From contig JAPJRC010000018.1 in assembly GCA_030824805.1 (NCBI GenBank), forward strand, positions 1 to 33,464: 33,464 nt of DNA, given 5' to 3'. Source of the DNA: Micavibrio sp. GTDB lineage: Bacteria > Pseudomonadota > Alphaproteobacteria > Micavibrionales > Micavibrionaceae. The notes below the pieces were generated by a model. It worked only from the letters and a program-made list of their open reading frames with translations. It searched no databases and was not told where the DNA came from. This document shows positions 8,351 to 16,563 of the stretch, piece by piece (position 1 is the stretch's first letter; each line of letters starts with the position of its first letter). The position numbers and the translations under genes are program-made.

Positions 8351-9265
8351 ATGGCGGCGGCAGCAACTTTAAAACAGCGTTGGACCGAGGTCCCCGAAGG
8401 AATGAAGGGGCCTTTGATTATATCCGGCATCATCCATGTCGGATTACTTATCCTCGCGATTACGGGACTGCCGTACTTCAAATCCGATCCCAAGCCGATG
8501 ATGAATTCCATCCCGGTTGAAATCCTGCCGATTGCAGAGCTGACAACGACGAACAAGAAACAGCCCGTAGAGCGTCCGCCTGCGCCAGAGCCTGAAAAAC
8601 TGGAAAAGCCACCGGAGAAGAAACCTGCGCCGCCCAAGGTGGAGGAAGTGAAACCACCTGAACCACCCAAGCCGCAAAAAGCCGAAAAGCCCAAACCTAA
8701 AGCGAAGCCGGTAACACCGCCGCCGCCGGACGAGGCTGCGCTGGAAAAGGTAAAAGAAGCGCCGAAACCGGAAGAGAAAAAGCCGCAAGAGCCGAAACAG
8801 GCAAAGGAAAAAGCCGAAGAGCCTGACACAACGCAGGACTTTAACAAGCTTTTGAAAAATCTGCAGGACAGCAAGCCGCAGGTGGATGAGACCTTGCCGG
8901 AAAGCAAGGACGCCGCGCCGCAAGCTCCGGCGCCCATAGCACCCTTCTCTGAAACCATGACCATGAGCGAGGCAGATGCTCTGGCGCAGCAGCTGCAGCG
9001 TTGCTGGTCTATTCAGGCCGGTGCGCGTTATGCAGAGGATCTTGTCGTTAAGGTGCGCCTGACTGTTTCACCGGAGCGCCGTACGCTTTCCGCCGTGGTG
9101 GTGGATCAGTGGCGTTATTCGCAGGACAGTTACTTCCGCGCCGCGGCCGATGCTGCTATCCGCGCGGTGCATTCACCCCAATGTGAAATCCTGCAACTTC
9201 CGCCTGACAAATATGAAACCTGGAAAGACATTGTAGTAACGTTTGACCCAACGGAAATGCTGTAA
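8351..9265 (+). CDS. tolA: Tol-Pal system protein TolA (cell envelope integrity)
   Basis: TolA links the TolQR motor to outer-membrane partners TolB and Pal. The 304-residue protein has one N-terminal membrane helix (about 21-42) and a long Pro/Lys/Glu-rich spacer (about 65-195), then a C-terminal globular TolA/TonB-like domain (about 205-304) with two Cys that could form a disulfide (RCWSI and SPQCE). The spacer is proline-rich rather than the Ala-rich helix of E. coli TolA, which is common in alphaproteobacteria. A GANTC site (8343-8347) lies just before the start. Identification rests on position between tolR and tolB plus architecture. Confidence 0.9.
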   Translation: MAAAATLKQRWTEVPEGMKGPLIISGIIHVGLLILAITGLPYFKSDPKPMMNSIPVEILPIAELTTTNKKQPVERPPAPEPEKLEKPPEKKPAPPKVEEVKPPEPPKPQKAEKPKPKAKPVTPPPPDEAALEKVKEAPKPEEKKPQEPKQAKEKAEEPDTTQDFNKLLKNLQDSKPQVDETLPESKDAAPQAPAPIAPFSETMTMSEADALAQQLQRCWSIQAGARYAEDLVVKVRLTVSPERRTLSAVVVDQWRYSQDSYFRAAADAAIRAVHSPQCEILQLPPDKYETWKDIVVTFDPTEML

Positions 9266-9336
9266 AAGTTCGGGAACCATTTCAAATAACTATGCCTTTG
9301 CTAACAACCTCGTAGTAACCTCTGACCGTAATCTCC

Positions 9337-9350
9337 CGATCAATTGATCG
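9337..9350. promoter_or_regulatory. Perfect 14-bp palindrome upstream of tolB
   Basis: CGATCAATTGATCG is a perfect inverted repeat, 22 bp before the tolB start codon in the 107-bp tolA-tolB gap. Its place suggests an operator for a dimeric regulator, but no regulator can be named. A ribosome binding site AAGGA (9360-9364) follows. Confidence 0.35.
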
Positions 9351-9372
9351 ACATATATTAAGGATCGACGAC

Positions 9373-10677
9373 ATGAAAAAATTCGCTTCCGCTTTTCTTG
9401 CCCTGATGGTGCTTCTGATTGCAGTACCAGCGCACGCGCAGCTCGAGGTCGGCGTTAAGCGCGGTAAAATCGAGCCTGTTCCTGTCGCCATCAGCCCGTT
9501 TTATCCAGAGCGTCCCGAGTTCGCGCAATTCGCAAAAGACATTCCGGACATCATTACCAACAACCTGCGCGGTTCGGGCCTTTTCAAGCCTGTCAGCCCG
9601 GGTGCCTTTATCCAGGATCCAACATCCATCCAGAACGAAGGCCCGCGTTTTGCCGAATGGCGCGCGATCAATGCACAGGCTCTGGTTTCCGGTTCCGTAA
9701 CGCAGGCGCCGGATGGGCGTACGCGCGTTGAATTCCGCCTGTGGGATGTGTTCTCGCAAAAACAAATTTCCGGTATGGCTTATATGACCACGCCGCAGAA
9801 CTGGCGCCGTATCGCGCACATCATCTCCGATGAAGTCTATAAACGCATTACGGGTGAAGACGGATATTTCGACTCCCGCATCGTTTACATTTCAGAGGCT
9901 GGCCCATCGACCAACCGTTCCAAGCGACTGGCCATTATGGACCAGGATGGTGCGAACCACCGTTACCTGACGGAAGACGGCACGCTTGTTCTGACGCCGC
10001 GCTTCTCGCCGACGGCGCAGGAAATCACCTACATGTCGTACAAAGGCGGAAAGCCGCGTGTGTATCTGTACAACATCGACACAGGTCGTCAGGAAGTGCT
10101 CGGCGACTTCCCGGGCATGACGTTCGCACCGCGTTTCTCGCCCGATGGCGGCAAGGTGGTGATGTCCATGTCACAGGCCGGCAACACCGACCTGTACGAA
10201 ATGGATCTGCGTTCGCGCAAATCCCGCAAGCTTACCGATGCAGGCGGTATCGACACCGCACCGAGCTATTCGCCGGATGGTCGCCAGATTGCGTTTGAAT
10301 CCGACCGCGGCGGTACGCAGCAGCTCTACGTCATGGATGCAAACGGCGGTGCTGCGCGTCGCATCTCGTTCGGTGATGGCCGTTACGCCAACCCCGTATG
10401 GTCGCCGCGTGGAGATTTGATCGCGTTCATCAAGATGAACAAAGGCCAGTTCTATCTCGGCGTTATACGTCCTGACGGTTCGGGCGAACGTCTGATTACG
10501 CAAGCGTTCCATGTGGAAGGTCCCAGCTGGTCTCCAAACGGCCGTGTTATCACGTACTTTAAAGAGTCCGGTGGTTCGTCCAAGGTCTACACGATTGACA
10601 TCACGGGTTATAACGAGCGTCAGTTGCCTACACCGCGCGACGCTTCCGACCCGGCATGGTCGCCGCTCAACCAATAA
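9373..10677 (+). CDS. tolB: Tol-Pal system periplasmic beta-propeller protein TolB
   Basis: TolB is a periplasmic protein that binds Pal and TolA. The 434-residue protein has a clear signal peptide cleaved near AHA-Q (residues 21-23). An N-terminal alpha/beta domain (about 25-160) is followed by a six-bladed propeller whose WD40-like PD40 repeats read as repeated F/W-S-P-D/N-G motifs, for example PRFSPDGGKVVMSMS and PSYSPDGRQIAFESDRGG. The ATG is placed by AAGGA eight bases upstream. A strong terminator follows the stop immediately, so the usual downstream gene pal is not in this operon. Confidence 0.96.
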   Translation: MKKFASAFLALMVLLIAVPAHAQLEVGVKRGKIEPVPVAISPFYPERPEFAQFAKDIPDIITNNLRGSGLFKPVSPGAFIQDPTSIQNEGPRFAEWRAINAQALVSGSVTQAPDGRTRVEFRLWDVFSQKQISGMAYMTTPQNWRRIAHIISDEVYKRITGEDGYFDSRIVYISEAGPSTNRSKRLAIMDQDGANHRYLTEDGTLVLTPRFSPTAQEITYMSYKGGKPRVYLYNIDTGRQEVLGDFPGMTFAPRFSPDGGKVVMSMSQAGNTDLYEMDLRSRKSRKLTDAGGIDTAPSYSPDGRQIAFESDRGGTQQLYVMDANGGAARRISFGDGRYANPVWSPRGDLIAFIKMNKGQFYLGVIRPDGSGERLITQAFHVEGPSWSPNGRVITYFKESGGSSKVYTIDITGYNERQLPTPRDASDPAWSPLNQ

Positions 10678-10682
10678 GAAAG

Positions 10683-10708
10683 AGCCCCGCCAATGCGGGG
10701 CTTTTTTT
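10683..10708 (+). terminator. Rho-independent terminator after tolB
   Basis: AGCCCCGC (10683-10690) and GCGGGGCT (10695-10702) form a perfect 8-bp, GC-rich stem with a CAAT loop, followed by a run of seven T (10702-10708). It ends the ybgC-tolQRAB unit. The converging rppH gene ends inside the T-run, so the same hairpin may serve as a weaker terminator for the minus-strand operon. Confidence 0.93.
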
Positions 10709-11168
10709 ATTCTATATCGGAAAAAATTTTTGCGACCTGATCGTATGTAGCTATCTTAAAAGGGACTATCATTGTCGGCACCTTGGCAAGATCGACCCAT
10801 TGATATCGTCCGAATTCCGGATGCTCCCAGGCATCGAGTTTGATATCCGCATCGCTGCCTGTAAAGCGCAAGGCAACCCATGTCTGTTCCTGACCGGCAA
10901 AATCCTTCCCCCATGAAATGCGCGCGCGAACGTCGTCGGGAATGTCGTATCGCAAGGGCGTGTCATGAATGCGGATGATTTCAGCTTTATCAGTGCCTAT
11001 TTCCTCAAGCATTTCGCGCATAGCGGCGGTGCGTACATCTTCGCCTGCGTCAATACCGCCTTGCGGCATTTGCCATGCGCCGGAACTGTCCAGCCGCTCA
11101 CCGACAAAGACTTTTCCTTCATGGTTAAAAATACACAAGCCAACACAAGGGCGATAGGGAAGAGACAT
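10707..11168 (-). CDS. rppH: RNA pyrophosphohydrolase (Nudix)
   Basis: RppH removes pyrophosphate from the 5' end of mRNAs and so triggers RNase E-dependent decay. The 153-residue protein carries a complete Nudix box, G37-x5-E43-x7-R51-E52-x2-E55-E56-x-G58. The N-terminal YRPCVGLCIFN and the W-x-MPQGGID stretch match the RppH/IalA subgroup and not general Nudix hydrolases. The start is the ATG at 11168, which overlaps the stop of the upstream gene (TAATG); a further in-frame ATG upstream would run into that gene. It is the last gene of the long minus-strand run. Confidence 0.93.
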   Translation of the reverse strand: MSLPYRPCVGLCIFNHEGKVFVGERLDSSGAWQMPQGGIDAGEDVRTAAMREMLEEIGTDKAEIIRIHDTPLRYDIPDDVRARISWGKDFAGQEQTWVALRFTGSDADIKLDAWEHPEFGRYQWVDLAKVPTMIVPFKIATYDQVAKIFSDIE

Positions 11169-12256
11169 TACTGAACCATGGCTGAAAGAGGGACGATTTG
11201 TATTCCGCGTTCCGACGCACCCTTCATCCAATCCTGAACTTTATTCATGATGGCCGGATAAGGGTGCAGAAACGCAATAGCCTTACCGTTGCGTGTGGCC
11301 TGTAATTCAAATTCGCCCAACGCACGGTCAACAGAATCCGGGCGAAGATCTTCATCTAGCCAGAAATGGTTTTGCGCATAAGGATATCCGTCTTGCATGG
11401 CCAAAGGCAGTCCCAAGGCAGGAATGGCGGGATTGCTTTCCACAAAAGCGAGACCGCGCCCGAAAATCTGTTTTACCACCGGCGTTGATGGCGTTGCGTC
11501 TGATGTGAAACTGTGTCCTTTTTGCGTGACCAAGCCCGCATATCCGGTTGCTGCGCCCAACACGGAGAAGAGGCGGCTTCGATTTTCTTCCTCCGATGCG
11601 TTTAACAACAAGGTTGAAGGGCCGCTGTCGTTCTGTCCGAATGTCTCAGTTTGCATGGGAAGCATCATCCAGAATTCGTGGCCATAGGCACGCGCCGCAG
11701 CCGCCCATTTTGAAGGCTCGTCGGAGTAAGGGCTTAGTGCGAGACTTATATCCGTAGGCATGTTGTCCAAAACGGATTTTGAGATTGTGTCGGACAAGCC
11801 GAAATCCACAATCACGATACTTACCAGGGGGCGTCCGGCAATAGGCTGGAACGGCTTTTTATAGGCTTTAAACGGAGTCATGTCGTCCGTCATGCGCGCG
11901 ATCGGCAATTGTTGGCCTTCGAATGTCTCGAATAACCCCTCAATAGGTGCGGGAGGGAGCGCATTGAGATTTTTAGGGTTTGCCAAGCCGGGTTGGGCTT
12001 CCGTTGTTACAGGTTTTTCGCTTGGCTCTTCGATAGACGCTGTTTTTCCAGGAATCTGATCCTGTATCTTCCAGGCAGTGTCGCCACCACGCAAAGCCAT
12101 CCAGCCGAACAACAGGGCAAATAAGACCCCGCCTGCAATCATTCCGTCACGGAAAGCATGGCCGAAAGCACTATCAAAGCGGGGCAATTTTACACGGGCT
12201 GTCACCGTGGAAAAAACACCACCGGTTTTGCCTTTTATAGCGTTCGCTTCAGCCAA
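11168..12256 (-). CDS. Divergent polysaccharide deacetylase family protein (YibQ/DUF610-like)
   Basis: This 362-residue protein has a basic cytoplasmic N-terminus, one membrane helix (about 38-56), a Pro-rich linker and a large periplasmic domain. The domain opens with PLVSIVIVDFGLS and ends with HPYPAIMNKVQDWM, the pattern of the YibQ-type divergent deacetylase fold. The family is commonly found with envC and ctpA, as here, suggesting a role in the cell wall or cell division. The deacetylase metal triad is poorly conserved in this group, so catalysis should not be assumed. It is translationally coupled to rppH. Confidence 0.85.
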   Translation of the reverse strand: MAEANAIKGKTGGVFSTVTARVKLPRFDSAFGHAFRDGMIAGGVLFALLFGWMALRGGDTAWKIQDQIPGKTASIEEPSEKPVTTEAQPGLANPKNLNALPPAPIEGLFETFEGQQLPIARMTDDMTPFKAYKKPFQPIAGRPLVSIVIVDFGLSDTISKSVLDNMPTDISLALSPYSDEPSKWAAAARAYGHEFWMMLPMQTETFGQNDSGPSTLLLNASEEENRSRLFSVLGAATGYAGLVTQKGHSFTSDATPSTPVVKQIFGRGLAFVESNPAIPALGLPLAMQDGYPYAQNHFWLDEDLRPDSVDRALGEFELQATRNGKAIAFLHPYPAIMNKVQDWMKGASERGIQIVPLSAMVQ

Positions 12257-12271
12257 GATTTCCTCTGGAAC

Positions 12272-13672
12272 CTAGTTGGATTTCAGGCGGCCTTCATACA
12301 TGGATACGCCGCGAATAAGATCGATAGCGCGTGAAAGCTGGTAATCCTGCTTCTCGGCATCTTCTTTCTTTTCAATCTTCTTGGCGTCTTCGCTGTCTTT
12401 TTTCTCTGGAGGCGGCTCCGTTATGACCTTCGTTACTTCCGGAGCGGGAGCGGTTTTGCCATCGGGATTTTTCAACGCGCCACGCAGATCGCCTTCATGG
12501 ATTTCTCCTGCGGAAGAAATCTTTTCAATCTTGGCCTGCTCGACGACGATATCCGGATCAATACCCAGCGCCTGAATAGAGCGACCAGACGGCGTGTAGT
12601 AACGTGCCGTTGTCAAACGCATTGCGCCATTGCCCGGAAGGGGAATAACGGTTTGTACGGACCCTTTACCGAAAGATTTGGTTCCCAGCAGAATGGCGCG
12701 GCGGTGATCCTGCAGCGCACCCGCAACGATTTCAGAAGCCGAAGCGGAACCGCCATTGATCAAAACGACAATCGGTTTGCCCAGTGCAAGATCGCCGGGT
12801 GTCGCATTATTGCGTTTGTTATCGTCTTCACTGCGGCCCCGTGTCGAAACAATTTCGCCTTTTTCAAGGAACATGTCCGAAAGGCCGACGGCCTGATCGA
12901 GCAGACCGCCCGGGTTGTTACGGAGGTCCAGAATGTAACCCAGCAGTTTTTCTTCACCCACCTGTTTCTTGATATCACCAAGCGCCGCCGTAACGCCATC
13001 CACGGTGCTTTCATTGAAAGTGGTAACACGGATATAGCCGACATTGCCTTGTTCAACATGGTAGCGAACGGATTTGATCCGGATCACATCGCGTTTGAGT
13101 TTAAAATCAAGCGCCTCATCTACACCCTCGCGGCGAACCGTCAGTTGCACCGAAGTACCAACCTTGCCACGCATTTTGTCGACGGCTTCGTCCAAGGCGA
13201 GGCCCATTACAGGCTCATCGTTGATGTGCGTGATGTAATCGCCTGCAAGAAGACCGGCACGGAACGCCGGCGTGTCGTCGATTGGGGAAACAACTTTCAC
13301 AAAACCATTGTCCATCGTGACCTCTATGCCAAGGCCGCCAAATTCGCCCTTGGTTTGCACCCGCATATCACCATAATCTTTTTCAGTCATATAGCTGGAA
13401 TGCGGATCAAGATTTGAAAGCATGCCGCTAAGCGCGTGTTCGATAAGCTGCTTGTCCGTTACGGGATCAACATAGTTTGCACGAACCCGCTCAAAAACTT
13501 CACCGAACAAGGTAAGCTGTTTGTAGGTATTGTTGGCGTCAGGATCGTTATCTTTTTTCTTTTCTTCCGTGGCCGTGCGCTTTTCTTCCTGCGCATACGC
13601 GGGCATGGAGACAGATAGGGCGAGAATAGAGACAAGTCCGAGGCTTAAGACGATACGGGAGGCGGTGCGCAT
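12272..13672 (-). CDS. ctpA: Carboxy-terminal processing serine protease (S41A, CtpA)
   Basis: This periplasmic protease of the CtpA/Prc family has 466 residues. It has a signal peptide (about 1-27, ending AYA-Q), a PDZ domain (about 105-190, with the carboxylate-binding GGLGIEV) and the S41 catalytic core. The Ser/Lys dyad is visible as S311 (GGSASASE) and K336 (SFGKGSVQ), 25 residues apart as in D1P, with Q340 after it. A charged Lys/Glu-rich C-terminal tail precedes a short conserved end. It lies 18 bp after envC; the envC-ctpA pair is conserved and links peptidoglycan amidase activation with protease control. Confidence 0.95.
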   Translation of the reverse strand: MRTASRIVLSLGLVSILALSVSMPAYAQEEKRTATEEKKKDNDPDANNTYKQLTLFGEVFERVRANYVDPVTDKQLIEHALSGMLSNLDPHSSYMTEKDYGDMRVQTKGEFGGLGIEVTMDNGFVKVVSPIDDTPAFRAGLLAGDYITHINDEPVMGLALDEAVDKMRGKVGTSVQLTVRREGVDEALDFKLKRDVIRIKSVRYHVEQGNVGYIRVTTFNESTVDGVTAALGDIKKQVGEEKLLGYILDLRNNPGGLLDQAVGLSDMFLEKGEIVSTRGRSEDDNKRNNATPGDLALGKPIVVLINGGSASASEIVAGALQDHRRAILLGTKSFGKGSVQTVIPLPGNGAMRLTTARYYTPSGRSIQALGIDPDIVVEQAKIEKISSAGEIHEGDLRGALKNPDGKTAPAPEVTKVITEPPPEKKDSEDAKKIEKKEDAEKQDYQLSRAIDLIRGVSMYEGRLKSN

Positions 13673-13690
13673 AAAAATTCCTTGTGTGCG

Positions 13691-14896
13691 TTATAGTCCG
13701 GCAATCTTGCGGGCAGGGTTTACGGGTTCCCCGTTAAGGCGAAGCTCGTAGTAAAGGGTCGGCTTACCCCCGTCTGACGATGATTTTGCCAGAACACCGA
13801 CCGGTTCCCCTGCGGCAACGGATTGCCCAACCACTGTATCAATTCTGGCCAAACCTGCAATAAGGCTGTGGTAATCTTTTTGATGTTCCACAATGATTAT
13901 CTGCCCGTAATTCTTGAAATAACCGGCGTAACGCACAACGCCGCCCATCGGTGAAACGACCAATGCCGAGGCGCGGCCCTCGATGGTGAGTCCCTGGCTC
14001 TCCGCGCCGATATCATCGAGCTGTTTGTAACCGGTGCGAATAATGCCAGAGACAGGAAGCTGCGCGGAGCCGGAACGCGGAATAGGGGTAGGGCGGGCTG
14101 CTCTTGCCGCTTGTTGAGGCTCGTCGCTCTGGGCATAAGACGCAGCCGCTGCGGCTGCCGCTCTGGTGCGGGCCTCTTCTTCCCGCTTTTCTATGCGTGT
14201 TACCAGATCTTTGAGGTTTTCAGCGCGCACTGATATTTCACGTAATGCCGACTCCTGTTCCTTGATACCGGTTTGGGTCTGCGCATAGAGGCCTTTTCGT
14301 TTTTTCAGAAGAGCGCCAATCTCTTTTTGCCGCTTTTCCAGGTCCTCAGCGGTTTCGTGAACAGCCTTTTTATCCTTTTCCATCTGAGTCAAAAGTTCAT
14401 CCAAACGTGCAAGATCTTTTTTCAGGCTTTCGGCCCTGCCGTAAATACTCGGGAGGATACTTTGGAGTAGCATTGCACTTTGCGCCGTTTCCAGTGGCGC
14501 ACCGGGGCGTGCCAAAATGGCCTCGGGCGGTGTACGATCCAGCCTTTCAAGCGCCAGGACCAATGTGCCGATAGAACCTTTGTCTTTTTTCAGGCGCGCT
14601 TCGATTTCTTCCTGTTCCTTTCGGCTATCGCCCATCTTTTTTTCAAGTTCGCTCAGGCGCGCTTCGTTCTTTTTGATGCGGGCTGCGATATCGACAAGTG
14701 CGTCCTGCGTGTCTTCCATCTCGCCCGCGATATTTTTTGCCTGCTTTTCGAGTTCGGCTTTACGGCTTTGTGCCGCCTTTTTATCCGCTTCTATCTGGGC
14801 GGAAGGATGCTGCGATGGCACAGGTGTGTCCTGGGAAGCCGCGTAATCAGCAGGGATCAAAGAAAGTAACAGTACGATGGCCAGGAATAAACGCAT
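13691..14896 (-). CDS. envC: Murein hydrolase activator, EnvC family
   Basis: This 401-residue protein has a signal peptide (about 1-19), a long coiled coil (about 30-250, rich in Lys, Glu and Ala) and a C-terminal LytM/M23 domain (about 285-401). The M23 zinc ligands look degenerate: the usual H-x-H motif is replaced in the stretch TLYYELRLNG. This is what is seen in EnvC, which activates amidases and does not cut peptidoglycan itself. It starts four bases after rlmH and precedes ctpA. Confidence 0.92.
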   Translation of the reverse strand: MRLFLAIVLLLSLIPADYAASQDTPVPSQHPSAQIEADKKAAQSRKAELEKQAKNIAGEMEDTQDALVDIAARIKKNEARLSELEKKMGDSRKEQEEIEARLKKDKGSIGTLVLALERLDRTPPEAILARPGAPLETAQSAMLLQSILPSIYGRAESLKKDLARLDELLTQMEKDKKAVHETAEDLEKRQKEIGALLKKRKGLYAQTQTGIKEQESALREISVRAENLKDLVTRIEKREEEARTRAAAAAAASYAQSDEPQQAARAARPTPIPRSGSAQLPVSGIIRTGYKQLDDIGAESQGLTIEGRASALVVSPMGGVVRYAGYFKNYGQIIIVEHQKDYHSLIAGLARIDTVVGQSVAAGEPVGVLAKSSSDGGKPTLYYELRLNGEPVNPARKIAGL

Positions 14897-14900
14897 CCGC

Positions 14901-15338
14901 TCAATCCCTGTGATATGGGTGGCCGGCCAATATTTGCTGGGCCCGATAGATTTGCTCCATCAACATGACACGCGCCAACATATGCGGCCATGTCTGCGCA
15001 CCAAAAGACATAAGCAGCGAGGCGCGTTTGCGGATGTCGTCGGATAAACCGTCGGCGCCGCCAATAACGCATTGAACGGATCCATGCGTTGTTTGCCAGC
15101 CGTCAATCCTGGCGGCAAAGTCGCGGCTCGGTATGCTTTTGCCACGTTCATCGAGTACGATAAGAGCCGATCGCGGGTTAAGTTTTTCCGTGATTTTGAC
15201 GAGCTGTTCAGTCTGTGTCTGCGCTTCGAGTTCCGTTAGTGTGAACTTCCATTGGAGGCGCTTTTTATAGTCCTCGAAAACGTCCAGCAGCGGGTCGTTT
15301 TTCAACTTTCCAACGGCAATGAGATCTATCGAGAGCAT
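14901..15338 (-). CDS. rlmH: 23S rRNA (pseudouridine-1915-N3)-methyltransferase RlmH
   Basis: RlmH is a SPOUT-class methyltransferase that modifies pseudouridine 1915 in helix 69 of 23S rRNA on the assembled 70S ribosome. At 145 residues it is close to the family norm of about 155. The SAM-binding knot motif GGADG is present, as is the highly conserved C-terminal HPYHR. AAAGG lies directly against the ATG. It follows rsfS by 48 bp, a gene also concerned with the ribosome; the rsfS-rlmH pair is widely conserved. Confidence 0.95.
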   Translation of the reverse strand: MLSIDLIAVGKLKNDPLLDVFEDYKKRLQWKFTLTELEAQTQTEQLVKITEKLNPRSALIVLDERGKSIPSRDFAARIDGWQTTHGSVQCVIGGADGLSDDIRKRASLLMSFGAQTWPHMLARVMLMEQIYRAQQILAGHPYHRD

Positions 15339-15386
15339 CCTTTATGGATGCCCGAAATTGTTAGGAAAATAAAGCACGGCGAAGGC

Positions 15387-15752
15387 CTATATAGCCTTCA
15401 TCCCGCCTTTTGTGTTTTCTGCGCCGGGCGTTGGCACGCTCCACATCTTTTCGATGTTGTAGAACTCACGAACTTCCGGGCGGAAGAGGTGGATAATCAC
15501 ATCTCCGGCATCGCAAACAACCCAGTTTGCCTGCCCCATACCTTCGGTACGAAGATGCTTGTGCCCGCGCGCCTCAAGACGCTCGCGGAGTTTTTCTGCC
15601 ATACGGACGATTTGTCTGGATGATGTACCCGAAGCGACGACTATGTAGTCTGCGAGAGCGGATTGACCGCTGAGATTGATCACTTCGATGTCAGTTGCTT
15701 TATCATCGTCAAGCGACGATACAATCAGGTCTTTTAAAGCCTCGATATCCAT
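15387..15752 (-). CDS. rsfS: Ribosomal silencing factor RsfS
   Basis: RsfS binds L14 on the 50S subunit and blocks joining with 30S in slow growth. From the ATG at 15752 the protein has 121 residues, and LDDDKATDIEVINLSGQSALADY and VVASGTSSRQI are typical. The start is uncertain. No Shine-Dalgarno sequence precedes 15752, while AGGAG (15788-15792) lies 35 bases upstream, eight bases before an in-frame ATT (15777-15779). A non-AUG start there would add nine residues. An inverted repeat (GAAGGC/GCCTTC, 15381-15399) spans the stop codon. Confidence 0.9.
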   Translation of the reverse strand: MDIEALKDLIVSSLDDDKATDIEVINLSGQSALADYIVVASGTSSRQIVRMAEKLRERLEARGHKHLRTEGMGQANWVVCDAGDVIIHLFRPEVREFYNIEKMWSVPTPGAENTKGGMKAI

Positions 15753-15917
15753 CGGGCCGGTATTGTCATAGTTGAGAATTGGTGGCACTCCTCTCTTGTT
15801 TCGGATGGAACAGATATAGACAAAAGCGTGCATTACCGCAAGGCGGGCGTACCAGATTGATGGTGTGTCCGGGGATGGTGTTATGCGGAAAAACGGAAGC
15901 TTTTCTCATACAGCTTT

Positions 15918-15946
15918 ATTATACGCCGGATTCGTACCAGCCACAA
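15918..15946 (-). promoter_or_regulatory. Sigma70-type promoter for rsfS-rlmH-envC-ctpA
   Basis: Read on the minus strand, TTGTGG (15941-15946) and a perfect TATAAT (15918-15923) are separated by exactly 17 bp. It lies in the 231-bp gap between nadD and rsfS, the largest gap in this part of the minus-strand run. A GANTC methylation site (15929-15933) sits in the spacer. The predicted leader before the annotated rsfS ATG is about 155 bases. Confidence 0.65.
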
Positions 15947-15983
15947 CATAAGCCCATGCTGCAGTATACCCACAGATGGCTAT

Positions 15984-16562
15984 CTATTTGTTTTTATTTG
16001 CGTTTCTTATCTGCGTGGAAGAGATATCCATCATTTCCCGGCCATGCAACCACAACAGATTTGGGTGGTTTACCTGTTTTAAGGGGCAGTCGCCTACAAC
16101 ATCGACTGCGCCGGGTCTGTCTATGAATGTGATGGGAATGAGGTCCAACAACTCCCGCCAGCGGTCCCATTTGTGAAAAATCAAGGCGTTGTCCATACCG
16201 CAGACGAACATGAATTCCGTTTCCGGAAAACGCTCTTTCAGCCTTTTCACCGTCTCGTAGGTGTAGTTCGTGCCGAGATCACGTTCGAGATGTGTGGCCA
16301 CCATAAGCGGATGACCATCGATGATGGTTTCAACCGAGGCAAACCGCTCATCATAAGGCGCCATGTCGGCGGTGTCTTTAAGAGGGTTTTGCGGCGTGAC
16401 CAGCCACCATATGGCATCCAGCCCGTAATGTTCGAGCGCTAGCAAAGCTATATGCTTATGTCCCTTGTGCGCAGGATTGAAAGAACCGCCCAAAAGGCCG
16501 ATTTTTTTGCCGCGCCAAAGAGCGCCGTCATCAAGCGTAGGTGCTGGTATCTTGTCTGTCAT
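15984..16562 (-). CDS. nadD: Nicotinate-nucleotide adenylyltransferase
   Basis: NadD makes deamido-NAD from nicotinate mononucleotide and ATP. The 192-residue protein carries the nucleotidyltransferase motif GGSFNPAHKGH (25-35, with HxGH at 32-35) and the C-terminal ISSTQIR. The chosen ATG at 16562 lies one base past the proA stop (TGATATG). An in-frame ATG at 16583 inside proA is the alternative. The protein ends only six residues after the ISSTxIR motif, without the extra C-terminal helix found in many NadD proteins; I see no frameshift that would restore it. Confidence 0.94.
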   Translation of the reverse strand: MTDKIPAPTLDDGALWRGKKIGLLGGSFNPAHKGHKHIALLALEHYGLDAIWWLVTPQNPLKDTADMAPYDERFASVETIIDGHPLMVATHLERDLGTNYTYETVKRLKERFPETEFMFVCGMDNALIFHKWDRWRELLDLIPITFIDRPGAVDVVGDCPLKQVNHPNLLWLHGREMMDISSTQIRNANKNK

Positions 16563-16563
16563 A

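Noticed and set aside
8281..8964. 227-codon minus-strand frame, Gly/Ser/Phe-rich, opposite tolA
   Set aside because: Its low-complexity sequence is the mirror of the Pro/Lys-rich TolA linker codons.
12497..13417. 306-codon plus-strand frame opposite ctpA
   Set aside because: The minus strand encodes an intact S41 protease with catalytic residues. The antisense frame has no recognisable domain or ribosome binding site.
13691..14896. EnvC as an active M23 endopeptidase
   Set aside because: The H-x-H zinc motif is replaced in the C-terminal domain, which fits the amidase activator role and not catalysis.
15381..15399. Inverted repeat GAAGGC/GCCTTC as an rsfS terminator
   Set aside because: The stem is only 6 bp, overlaps the stop codon and lacks a T-run directly after it; it may be chance.
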